Assembly (NCBI RefSeq): GCF_001652725.1
Contig: NZ_LWHJ01000022.1
Location: 558,001 to 622,000 of the forward strand
DNA from: Pedobacter psychrophilus
GTDB taxonomy: Bacteria > Bacteroidota > Bacteroidia > Sphingobacteriales > Sphingobacteriaceae
Reading direction: 5' to 3'
Length of the DNA stretch: 64,000 bases
Positions 52,027-59,819 of this stretch are shown here, one piece after another. How positions within the stretch are numbered: the first letter of the stretch is position 1; every line of letters begins with the position of its first letter. The translations under genes were made by a program, and so were the position numbers. A model generated the notes under the pieces. That model saw nothing but the letters and a program-made list of their open reading frames with translations. It ran no database searches and was not told the origin of the DNA.

Positions 52027-52385
52027 CCCTTTAAAACACTTTTCATCATGTTTTCTAGCTCATCTAAATCAAAAGGTTTTGCCAAATGAGCATCGGCACC
52101 AGCCAATTCTGCTAAAGATTTAATATCATTATTAGCTGAAAAATAAATAACTGGAATATGTCTAAAATCAAGATTGTTTTTTAATAATCGGGTAGCTTCT
52201 ATACCACCAATATCCGGAATCCAATTATCCATCAAAATAGCATCAGGCTTTATCAATTCAACTTTTTCGATGATATCATGAGAAGTTTCTGAGGTTTCAA
52301 CTTCATACCCACATTCTATTAAAATTAAAGAACATAATTCTAAAATATTTATGTCATCATCAAAAATGAGTACCTTTTTTTTCAA
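52023..52385 (-). CDS. Single-domain response regulator at the end of the signalling operon
   Basis: A 120-residue receiver domain. The acidic pair is LIFDDDINIL, the phosphorylated Asp is in AILMDNWIPDIGGIE and the Lys is in AHLAKPFDLDE; the switch Ser is in VIYFSANND. It has no output domain, so it signals by contact with another protein. It follows cheB after 12 nt and is the last gene of the six-gene minus-strand operon. Its stop overlaps that of the phosphoesterase gene. Confidence 0.9.
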   Translation of the reverse strand: MKKKVLIFDDDINILELCSLILIECGYEVETSETSHDIIEKVELIKPDAILMDNWIPDIGGIEATRLLKNNLDFRHIPVIYFSANNDIKSLAELAGADAHLAKPFDLDELENMMKSVLKG

Positions 52386-52397
52386 TTTAGAGCGTGT

Positions 52398-52976
52398 TTA
52401 CAAACTGTTAATTAATTTTATAATTTCTTTGAACCCTAAAATATAATTTGGTTCAAAAATTTTCAGAGCTTCATTAGGCATAGTACTAATCTCAGCTTCA
52501 TTAGGGTCTTGAACAATAGTTGTTCCATAATTTTGGGAAATATATTTTAAACCATTAGCACCATCTCTATTAGCACCTGATAGTAACACAGCTAGAGTTT
52601 TTTCTTTAAAAACATCTGATGCGGATTTAAAAGTAATATCAATTGCTGGTCTGGAATAGTTCTCTTTTTCAGAATAATCTAAACTCACTGTCCTATCTTT
52701 TTCAATTAGTAAATGATAATCTGCTGGAGCAAAATAGATGTTACCAGGTACAAGACTATCCTTATCCTCGCACTCATAAACAGGTATACTTGTTTTATTT
52801 CCAAATAAATCTGCAATAGATGTATTAGAGTTATGTTTTCTATGTAAAACAACTAATACAACAAAATCAATATCGAATTTTATCTTAGGTAAAATTTGCA
52901 ATAACACTTCAAAAGAACCTGCAGAACCTCCAATAACTAAAATTTCTATTTTAGGATTTATCTTGTTTTTTTCCAA
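52398..52976 (-). CDS. CheB-like methylesterase domain protein without receiver
   Basis: A 192-residue protein with only the CheB methylesterase domain. The catalytic triad is Ser in IGGSAGSFEVL, His in VVLHRKHNSNTS and Asp in LLSGANRDGANGL. The usual N-terminal receiver is absent, so activity may be controlled by other proteins of the operon. It overlaps the cheR gene by 19 nt. No chemoreceptor or cheA/W gene is in the window, so it is probably part of a signalling pathway other than classical chemotaxis. Confidence 0.88.
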   Translation of the reverse strand: MEKNKINPKIEILVIGGSAGSFEVLLQILPKIKFDIDFVVLVVLHRKHNSNTSIADLFGNKTSIPVYECEDKDSLVPGNIYFAPADYHLLIEKDRTVSLDYSEKENYSRPAIDITFKSASDVFKEKTLAVLLSGANRDGANGLKYISQNYGTTIVQDPNEAEISTMPNEALKIFEPNYILGFKEIIKLINSL

Positions 52977-53782
52977 ATCTTCTCCTTATTTATTTGTTTA
53001 TAGGTTAGATTTAAATCAGAAAACCTTATGGTTTCTTTTGAACCCAAAGCTAAATAACCTAGTGACTCTAAACTCCCATCAAATAGATTAAAAACTTTAT
53101 CCTGTAAAATCTTATCAAAATAAATTAAAACATTTCTGCAAATCACTAATTGAAACTCATTAAATGATCTATCTGAAACTAAATTATGGGTAGAAAAAAT
53201 AACATTTTTTCTTAGATACTCTTTAAACTTAACATGATCGTAATTGGCAGAATAATAAGTGCTAAAATCTTCTGTTCCATTACTATTTTGATAGTTTTCT
53301 GTGTAAAGTTTCATCTGACTTATAGGATAAATCCCCTTTTTTGCTGTTTCTAAAACAGTTGGGTTAATATCTGTGGCGTAGATAATGGCTTTATGTGCCA
53401 ATTTAGCTTCATGAAGTAAAATAGAAATTGAATACACCTCTTCACCTGTAGAGCAACCTGCTATCCAAACTTTTATAAATGAATTAACACCCAACTGTGG
53501 GATAATTTTTTCTTTTAAAGTTTTGTAAAATGTAGGATCCCTAAACATCTCTGTTACGTTTACCGTAACCTCTTCTATAAATCTACTTAGGTAAGATTGG
53601 TCGTTTAAAATTTTGTAGCGTAATTCTGTAAAACTTTTGTGCTTATCTATTAAGCAAATTCTATTAATTCTTCGTTTTATAGAGGCTTTACTATAATCGG
53701 TAAAATCATATCCATAAACACTAGCAACCTCTTCTAATAAAAGCTCCAAATCCTCATCACCTACAATATCTATCGCTATCAT
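52958..53782 (-). CDS. CheR-like methyltransferase
   Basis: A 274-residue protein with the CheR N-terminal helical domain (DLELLLEEVASVYGYDFTDY) and the SAM-binding domain: IKVWIAGCSTGEEVYSISIL, then IIYATDINPTVLETA and FQLVICRNVLIYFD. It would methylate glutamates of a receptor. The ATG at 53782 overlaps the TGA stop of the restored response regulator frame (ATGA), which supports the restoration. The cheB gene overlaps its end. Confidence 0.9.
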   Translation of the reverse strand: MIAIDIVGDEDLELLLEEVASVYGYDFTDYSKASIKRRINRICLIDKHKSFTELRYKILNDQSYLSRFIEEVTVNVTEMFRDPTFYKTLKEKIIPQLGVNSFIKVWIAGCSTGEEVYSISILLHEAKLAHKAIIYATDINPTVLETAKKGIYPISQMKLYTENYQNSNGTEDFSTYYSANYDHVKFKEYLRKNVIFSTHNLVSDRSFNEFQLVICRNVLIYFDKILQDKVFNLFDGSLESLGYLALGSKETIRFSDLNLTYKQINKEKIWKKTR

Positions 53783-54155
53783 TTCAATAAAAACTTATCG
53801 GTAAATACCAATAAATGATCAATATTTATCGGTTTAGATACATATCCATCTGCACCGGCTTCTAAACATTTCTCTTTATCACAATCATTGCTTGTGCTGT
53901 TACGGCAATAATTGGTAAATTTTTAAATTCTTCTGATGATTTTAATTTTGAGATAGATTCGTACCCGTCTATATCTGGCATCATCATATCCATCAAAACC
54001 AATTTAACATTGTGGTTTGATATCAATATTTTATGCGCATCCTCAAAGTTAGTAGCAGTTTCACAATCAAATCCTCTAGCTTTTAAAACCATTTTTAAGG
54101 CAAAAATATTTCGAGGATCGTCATCGACAATTAATATGGCGTTTTTTTGATTCAT
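53779..54155 (-). pseudogene. Response regulator broken by a single-base deletion
   Basis: From the ATG at 54155 (MNQKNAILIVDDDPRN) the receiver reads through the phosphorylated Asp (LVLMDMMMPDIDGYES) to AVTAQAM. A shift then leads to the stop at 53862. In the other frame it continues as DKEKCLEAGADGYVSKPINI, then DHLLVFTDKFLLK, and a TGA at 53779 overlapping the cheR ATG. The paralogous receiver in the kinase upstream reads AVTAKAMTGDREKCMQVGAS. This shows that one base is missing near 53880-53886. Without the tail the conserved lysine is lost. Mutation or sequencing error. Confidence 0.85.
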
Positions 54156-54157
54156 AA

Positions 54158-57100
54158 TTATCCTTGATAAAGCCAAACTCTTAGTAAAGATAATAATTGA
54201 TCAATATCAACTGGTTTTGAGATGTAATCTGACGCACCAACCTGCATACATTTCTCTCTATCACCAGTCATCGCTTTTGCGGTAACTGCAATAATTGGCA
54301 AATTTTTATATTTAGCTTGTTTTCTAATTTCTTTGATGGTATCGTAACCATCCATTTCAGGCATCATGATATCCATTAAAACTACATCTATGTTTGGATT
54401 TTCATTTAATTTATGTAATGCCTCTTTTCCATCAATAGCACTAACTACTTTCATTTGATGATTTTCTAAGGCTTTTGATAAGGAGAAAATATTCCTTACA
54501 TCATCATCAGCAATCAAAACTGTTTTATTTTTGATTACTTCTGTAAGTTGTCCTAGTTTTTTGAACGAACTGATTGGCTTCTCAATTTTATCATCATTAA
54601 CCAAATGCAAAAATAACCCAACTTCGTCTAAAACTCTTTGATATGAATGGGCCGTTTTTACGATAATAGAATCTGCATATTTTTTAATCTTTAGCTCTTC
54701 TACTTTAGAAATGTTTTTACCAGTAAAAATGATGATGGGTAAATCTTCTAAACCTGGGGTTTGTCTAATGGCTTCTAATGTTTCATAACCATTTTCATAA
54801 GGTACACCCATGTCTAAAATAACACAATCAACATCATTATTTTGAAGTGTAGCGGTACTATCTTCTACGCTGTTTTTTATTTCAGTAGAAATTTTAAAAT
54901 TACTTAAGAAGTAAGACAAAGCATTGGCGTGTTTTGCATTTTCTTCTACAATTAAAACTTTTTTTGGATATTTATTTAGTGCACTTTCTATCTTTTGGAA
55001 TATTCCATTCATATTCTCAATAGCAAAAGGTTTATTGATAAAATCTACTGCTCCTTTTAACATGCTTTCCTTTTTAGCTTGTAAAGAAGACATGATGTGT
55101 ACAGGAATATGCTTTGTCTGCGAATTTGTTTTTAAAGCATCCATAATCATCCAACCATTTATAACAGGGAGCTGAATGTCTAATAAAATAGCCCAAGGCT
55201 TAAATTCTATCGCTGCAGGTACTGCTAAATCACCACGCACAACAACAATAGTTTTAAAATTCTGCTTTTGTGCATAATTTCTTAATGTTTTCGCAAATAT
55301 GGTATCATCCTCAACAATTAAAATAACCTTATCACCTTTTTGGATATTATTTCTATCATCCTCAATAGGTTCTGGAATTTTTTCGCTTAAAAAACTGGAT
55401 GAGTTTTCTTCTAATTTTTCATCAATAATTTCTTCTTTATCTAAGCTTTCTTGCTTTTCAAAACTTTCGGCAAGAGGGTTTTGAGGTAATATTAGGGTAA
55501 ATTTACTTCCTTTTCCGGTTTCGCTTTCTAGCTCAATTTTTCCGCCTAATAATTTTGCTAACTCTCTACTAATTGATAAACCTAAACCGGTGCCCCCAAA
55601 TTTTCGTTTTGTGGATCCATCTTCTTGTTGAAAAGCTTCAAAAATTAATTTTTGTTTGTCTTTTGAAATGCCTATTCCTGTATCCTTAACTTCAAAAATA
55701 AAATGATCAGCTCTTTTGAAAATGCTTAAAGTTACATTTCCGTTAGAAGTAAACTTAATCGCATTAGAGAGAAGATTTTTTAGAATTTGACCAATACGCA
55801 GGTAATCGGTTTCAATTTCATTAGCATCATTATCTATATTAAATTTAAGTTCAATTCCTTTTTGGGTAACTACCGGCTTAAATAAATTTTGAAGCTCAGT
55901 TTTTAATACTTTAACAGCTACTTTTTCATTATCAATTTCCATTTTACCAGCCTCAATTTTAGAAAGATCTAAAATTTCATCTATTAAGGAAAGCAAACCA
56001 TTACCAGAGCTTTGAATTACTTTTGCAGATTCTACCTGTTCTTCGGTTAAATTTCCTTCAAGATTTTCTGCAGATAGTCTTGATAGTAAGAGGATGGAAT
56101 TTAAAGGTGTACGCAATTCATGAGACATGTTTGCTAAAAACTCCGATTTGTATTTTGTGCTTAATGCAAGTTCTTCTGCCTTTTGTTGGATCTCTAAATT
56201 TCTATCGGTTATTAAATGATTCTTTTCCTCCAGTAACTTAGAGCGTTCTTCTAATTCTTGGTTAGATTGTAATAATTCTTCTTGTTGCACCTTTAACTCT
56301 TCTTCTGAAGCTTGCAGCTTATGTGTTTGTGCTTCTAATTCTGCATTTAGGTTTTCTAACTCGTTATGTTGTGCTTGTAATTCTTCTGTTTGTGTTTGCG
56401 TTTCTTCTAACAAGTTTTGGATGCTCCTTCTAAACTGTGAACTTGCTAAGGCAGAACCAATGCTTAATCCACTAGATTGATGATATAAAATATCTATATC
56501 TGTAAATTTTACAGTACATCCTAATTCGATAATACCTATGGTTAAGTTGTCATTTTTAATAGGAATCAATAACAAATGGTTTAATTTGATTTTTCCACTA
56601 GCAGTTGTGATAAAATAATCCGGACCTAAATCATCAATATATTTTAAATTCCCGTCTTTAAATACCTGTCCAATTAAACCTTCGCCCTCATTAAAAGATG
56701 TTTTTATAAACGCTTCTTTATTGTAGGTACTTTTTAATGAAATTATACCATCTTCTAAAATATAAAGACTACCTAATTGGCATTGTCCATAATTTATTAA
56801 TTCTTTTAAAGACTCCTCACAAATCTGATTCACCGTTTTATTCCCTAATAAATTCTCATTAAGCGATGCAATCCCTTTTTGCAACCATTCTTCATCATTT
56901 AGTTTACCAAAAGATATTTCTAAAGATTCTGCCATGGAATTTAAAGAATTACTAATCTTGCTTAATAAACCAAAATCATCGGCATCTACTCTTGTACTAA
57001 AATCTCCTAAAGAAATTTGATGTGCAATTTCTGCTATTTTAATGATGCTTTCTATAGTGTCTTTATCTTTTTGTATCAGCTGATTTTTAAGTTCTTCTCG

Positions 57101-57721
57101 CTGTTTAAAATCAGATCTAATCCTAAAATAAAATACTAAAGTTATCAATAGAGAAAGTAAAGATGTAATTACCAAAAGAACAGGAGTTGTACCCGCAGAT
57201 TGGGTGCTGATATCGTTTCTTTTTTTCAAAAGCAAACGCTCTAAGTTTTTCATCCTATTAATGATGGATTGAATAACTTCAGTTTGCAATCTGCCGTTTT
57301 CCATTGTAGAGAATGAAACTGGGTTTCCATTATCTATTATGGACATTATATTTTGCGTAATTGCAAAATATTGTTTAGTTGCCCGTTTTAATTCTTCAGC
57401 ATTTTTAACTTGATACGGATTATCGGTTACTAAAACCTCAAGATTGGAAATTAAAGAATCACCAGGTAAAAGACTGCTATAATAAGATTTAGAATATCTA
57501 TTGTCTTTAGATAATAATTTACCTCTAACCCCAATGATTTTATCTTTTACATTAATATTGATATTATCTAATGTGTTTAAGACTTTTAAGGTATGCTCTA
57601 CCCATTTTTGGTTATCCCTAAACTTCTTTATCGACAAAAATGAAGCTGTGGAACTGATAATCAATAAAACAAAAGAAATTGAGAAACCAATTTGAAGATT
57701 TCTTAAAAAGTTAGATTTCAT
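54158..57721 (-). CDS. Hybrid histidine kinase with GAF domain and three receivers
   Basis: A 1187-residue inner-membrane sensor. Helices at about 10-30 and 178-198 enclose a periplasmic domain with features of CHASE3 (about 35-175). A HAMP-like segment (about 215-270), a GAF domain (about 285-425) and a long coiled coil rich in Glu and Leu (about 430-520) follow. His534 lies in MSHELRTPLNS, and the ATPase has NLLSNAIKFTSNG, VKDTGIGI and GTGLGLSIS. Three receivers end it, with Asp in LLDIQLPVING, VILDMGVPYENG and VLMDIMMPEMDG. It begins 16 nt after the other kinase and is part of the CheB/CheR operon. Confidence 0.92.
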   Translation of the reverse strand: MKSNFLRNLQIGFSISFVLLIISSTASFLSIKKFRDNQKWVEHTLKVLNTLDNININVKDKIIGVRGKLLSKDNRYSKSYYSSLLPGDSLISNLEVLVTDNPYQVKNAEELKRATKQYFAITQNIMSIIDNGNPVSFSTMENGRLQTEVIQSIINRMKNLERLLLKKRNDISTQSAGTTPVLLVITSLLSLLITLVFYFRIRSDFKQREELKNQLIQKDKDTIESIIKIAEIAHQISLGDFSTRVDADDFGLLSKISNSLNSMAESLEISFGKLNDEEWLQKGIASLNENLLGNKTVNQICEESLKELINYGQCQLGSLYILEDGIISLKSTYNKEAFIKTSFNEGEGLIGQVFKDGNLKYIDDLGPDYFITTASGKIKLNHLLLIPIKNDNLTIGIIELGCTVKFTDIDILYHQSSGLSIGSALASSQFRRSIQNLLEETQTQTEELQAQHNELENLNAELEAQTHKLQASEEELKVQQEELLQSNQELEERSKLLEEKNHLITDRNLEIQQKAEELALSTKYKSEFLANMSHELRTPLNSILLLSRLSAENLEGNLTEEQVESAKVIQSSGNGLLSLIDEILDLSKIEAGKMEIDNEKVAVKVLKTELQNLFKPVVTQKGIELKFNIDNDANEIETDYLRIGQILKNLLSNAIKFTSNGNVTLSIFKRADHFIFEVKDTGIGISKDKQKLIFEAFQQEDGSTKRKFGGTGLGLSISRELAKLLGGKIELESETGKGSKFTLILPQNPLAESFEKQESLDKEEIIDEKLEENSSSFLSEKIPEPIEDDRNNIQKGDKVILIVEDDTIFAKTLRNYAQKQNFKTIVVVRGDLAVPAAIEFKPWAILLDIQLPVINGWMIMDALKTNSQTKHIPVHIMSSLQAKKESMLKGAVDFINKPFAIENMNGIFQKIESALNKYPKKVLIVEENAKHANALSYFLSNFKISTEIKNSVEDSTATLQNNDVDCVILDMGVPYENGYETLEAIRQTPGLEDLPIIIFTGKNISKVEELKIKKYADSIIVKTAHSYQRVLDEVGLFLHLVNDDKIEKPISSFKKLGQLTEVIKNKTVLIADDDVRNIFSLSKALENHQMKVVSAIDGKEALHKLNENPNIDVVLMDIMMPEMDGYDTIKEIRKQAKYKNLPIIAVTAKAMTGDREKCMQVGASDYISKPVDIDQLLSLLRVWLYQG

Positions 57722-57737
57722 TTATTTAGTTATTGTC

Positions 57738-59204
57738 TTAATTATGATAAGGTAAGCTGAAATAAAATGCTGATCCTTTATTTGGTTCGCTTTTAACCCC
57801 ATACCTACCATGATGTTTTTTGATGATATCCGCACAAATATATAATCCAATGCCCAATCCTTGAAATTTCAAAGATGTTTCTTCTACCCTGTAAAACTTA
57901 CTAAAAACTTTTTGTTGTTTCTCTTCCGGGATCCCAATTCCGTTATCCTTAACTTTTATCAACAGTTCGTTTTCTAAATCTTCCCTAATAATAGTTATTG
58001 TTTGATTGTTGGGGGAATATTTTAAGGCATTAGTAAGATAATTAAGTAAAACTTGTTCAATTCTGTGCTCATCAATATTTAATAATCTTGAATTTAAATT
58101 ACCCAAAACTTTAATATTTGCAGAAGAATGAGTCTGATGAATAGTATCTACACAACTCTTTATGATGTCTTTTATATCAGTATCTTTTTTGTTGAGTTTT
58201 AATTCTCCACTCTCAATTTTAGAAATATCTAAAAGGTCTGCTATCAATTCGCTTAACTTTCCGACTTGTAAATAGGCTTTTTCTATATAGGTTTTAATTT
58301 GAACAGATTCATGATTTTTCAAACTCCTTGATAAAAGCTGAATGTATGCTTTAATGCTAGTTAAAGGGGTTTTAAGCTCATGGCTAGCTATGCTTAAAAA
58401 ATCATCTTTCTTTTTCTCGATTTGTTTATGCGCATCAATATCTGTAAATGTCCCAATCCACTTATTTTGAATACCGTTTTCTTTTATAGGTATAGCTTTA
58501 AATAAATGATAGCAATATTCTTGAGAATCTAATTTTTGCAGTCTTATTTCCATTTCAAGCTTTTTGTTTTGGATAACTGTATTTATAAATTCTACTTCAA
58601 TATTTTTATCATCAGGATGAGATTTCGGAAAAACATGCTCACTATCAGAAAACAGCATCCATTTTTGATTAACAAAATCAATTTTTCCGTTCTCATCTGC
58701 TGTAAAAGCAACTAAAGGGAGGGCTTCTAAAGTATAATGTAATTGTTCTACTTTTTCCTTTAACTCTATTTGTACCCTTTTACGAATGTCAATTTCTGCC
58801 CTTAAGGCATTTTGTATTTCCTTTAACTCTGTATTCTGTTTATAAAGCTTTAAAAATGTATTAACTTTTAAGAGTAAAATATCCGGATCTACGGGTTTAG
58901 TTACGTAATCAATACCACCAGAGGCATATCCTTTAGCTATAAATTGTTTGTCGGTATTTACTGCAGATAAAAAAATAATTGGAATGTCTTTTGTTTTATT
59001 GAAGCCTGCAAGTGTTTCTGCAACTTCAAAACCATCCATGATAGGCATTTGCACATCCAGGATAATCAGGGCGTAATCATTATTTAAAACTTTTTTTAAT
59101 GCTTCTTCACCAGATAATGCACTATCCACTAAAAAGTCTTTTGATTCTAGCAATTTCTTGAGAGAATAAATGTTCTCTTCTTTATCGTCTACAACTAAAA
59201 TCAT
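57738..59204 (-). CDS. Receiver-PAS-histidine kinase
   Basis: A 488-residue cytoplasmic hybrid kinase. An N-terminal receiver (1-120) has Asp in LIILDVQMPIMDGF and Lys in YVTKPVDPD. A coiled linker and PAS domain (about 150-270) follow, then the phosphoacceptor His275 in SIASHELKTPLTS. The ATPase has NYLTNALKYSPNN, VKDNGIGIPEE and GLGIGLYICADI. There are no transmembrane segments. It is the first gene of the six-gene operon and lies divergent from the fad operon regulator. The promoter could not be identified. Confidence 0.92.
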   Translation of the reverse strand: MILVVDDKEENIYSLKKLLESKDFLVDSALSGEEALKKVLNNDYALIILDVQMPIMDGFEVAETLAGFNKTKDIPIIFLSAVNTDKQFIAKGYASGGIDYVTKPVDPDILLLKVNTFLKLYKQNTELKEIQNALRAEIDIRKRVQIELKEKVEQLHYTLEALPLVAFTADENGKIDFVNQKWMLFSDSEHVFPKSHPDDKNIEVEFINTVIQNKKLEMEIRLQKLDSQEYCYHLFKAIPIKENGIQNKWIGTFTDIDAHKQIEKKKDDFLSIASHELKTPLTSIKAYIQLLSRSLKNHESVQIKTYIEKAYLQVGKLSELIADLLDISKIESGELKLNKKDTDIKDIIKSCVDTIHQTHSSANIKVLGNLNSRLLNIDEHRIEQVLLNYLTNALKYSPNNQTITIIREDLENELLIKVKDNGIGIPEEKQQKVFSKFYRVEETSLKFQGLGIGLYICADIIKKHHGRYGVKSEPNKGSAFYFSLPYHN

Positions 59205-59305
59205 TAATAAAGTTTATTCATTCTTATAAGTTTCGGTGGTTTTTTTTGCCTTTTTTTATTAGCAAAAATTAATCCAAAAAATTTACAAATAAATTAATTT
59301 TATTA

Positions 59306-59333
59306 AAATTTATTATGCTTGCATAATAAATTT
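59306..59333. promoter_or_regulatory. 28-bp palindromic MarR operator of the fad operon
   Basis: AAATTTATTATGC, TT, GCATAATAAATTT: perfect 13-bp arms. Its centre contains TTG (59319-59321), the likely -33 element, 20 nt before the -7 element TACATTTG. The operator therefore covers the promoter, fitting repression by the MarR protein encoded downstream. Confidence 0.78.
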
Positions 59334-59341
59334 GAGTTACT

Positions 59342-59349
59342 TACATTTG
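59342..59349 (+). promoter_or_regulatory. -7 element of the fad operon
   Basis: TACATTTG is an exact TAnnTTTG match with TTG 20 nt upstream, inside the operator palindrome. The ATG is at 59374. Confidence 0.65.
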
Positions 59350-59373
59350 AAACACCTAATTAAACTTTTATAA

Positions 59374-59805
59374 ATGAAACATCAAGAAACCATTGATTAT
59401 TTCTTAAAAATCACGTGGCAAAATATTGCAAATAGATACAATCAGCTTGCATCGGAGTTTGGCATAACTCAATCTGTTGGTTATTTATTGATAAATATTG
59501 ATGAAATTAATGGAACTACTGTTTCTGAAGTTGCTGCATTATTAGGTTTAAAATCAACTAGTTTAAGCAGAATGTTAAATAATTTAGAACATGATGGTTT
59601 AATTTATAGAGAAAGTCATTTAACTGATAAACGATCTGTAAAGCTTTATTTAACAGATTTAGGAAAAGAAAAACGTCATTTGGCTAGGGTAGTTGTAAGA
59701 AAATTTAATGACCATTTAGATGCTCACTTATCAACTGAGCAAAGAGAACAGCTTATCCAGTCTTTAAAAAATATTAATGAATTAACTACCAACTACAAAC
59801 CATAG
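59374..59805 (+). CDS. MarR family regulator of the fatty acid degradation operon
   Basis: A 143-residue winged-helix regulator. The helix-turn-helix is TVSEVAALLGLKSTSLSRML, the wing is DKRSVKLYLTDLGKEKR, and the dimer helices lie at both ends. It precedes the fadN-like gene by 14 nt and a perfect palindrome lies over its promoter, so autoregulation and fatty-acid-responsive control are likely. A ligand (acyl-CoA) is inference. Confidence 0.88.
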   Translation: MKHQETIDYFLKITWQNIANRYNQLASEFGITQSVGYLLINIDEINGTTVSEVAALLGLKSTSLSRMLNNLEHDGLIYRESHLTDKRSVKLYLTDLGKEKRHLARVVVRKFNDHLDAHLSTEQREQLIQSLKNINELTTNYKP

Positions 59806-59819
59806 TTAAATACAATTTT

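Noticed and set aside
54924-55175. Plus-strand open frame of 83 codons inside the large kinase gene
   Set aside because: It lies opposite the receiver domains and shows no start context or family features. Other antisense frames in 7-62 kb were dismissed for the same reason.
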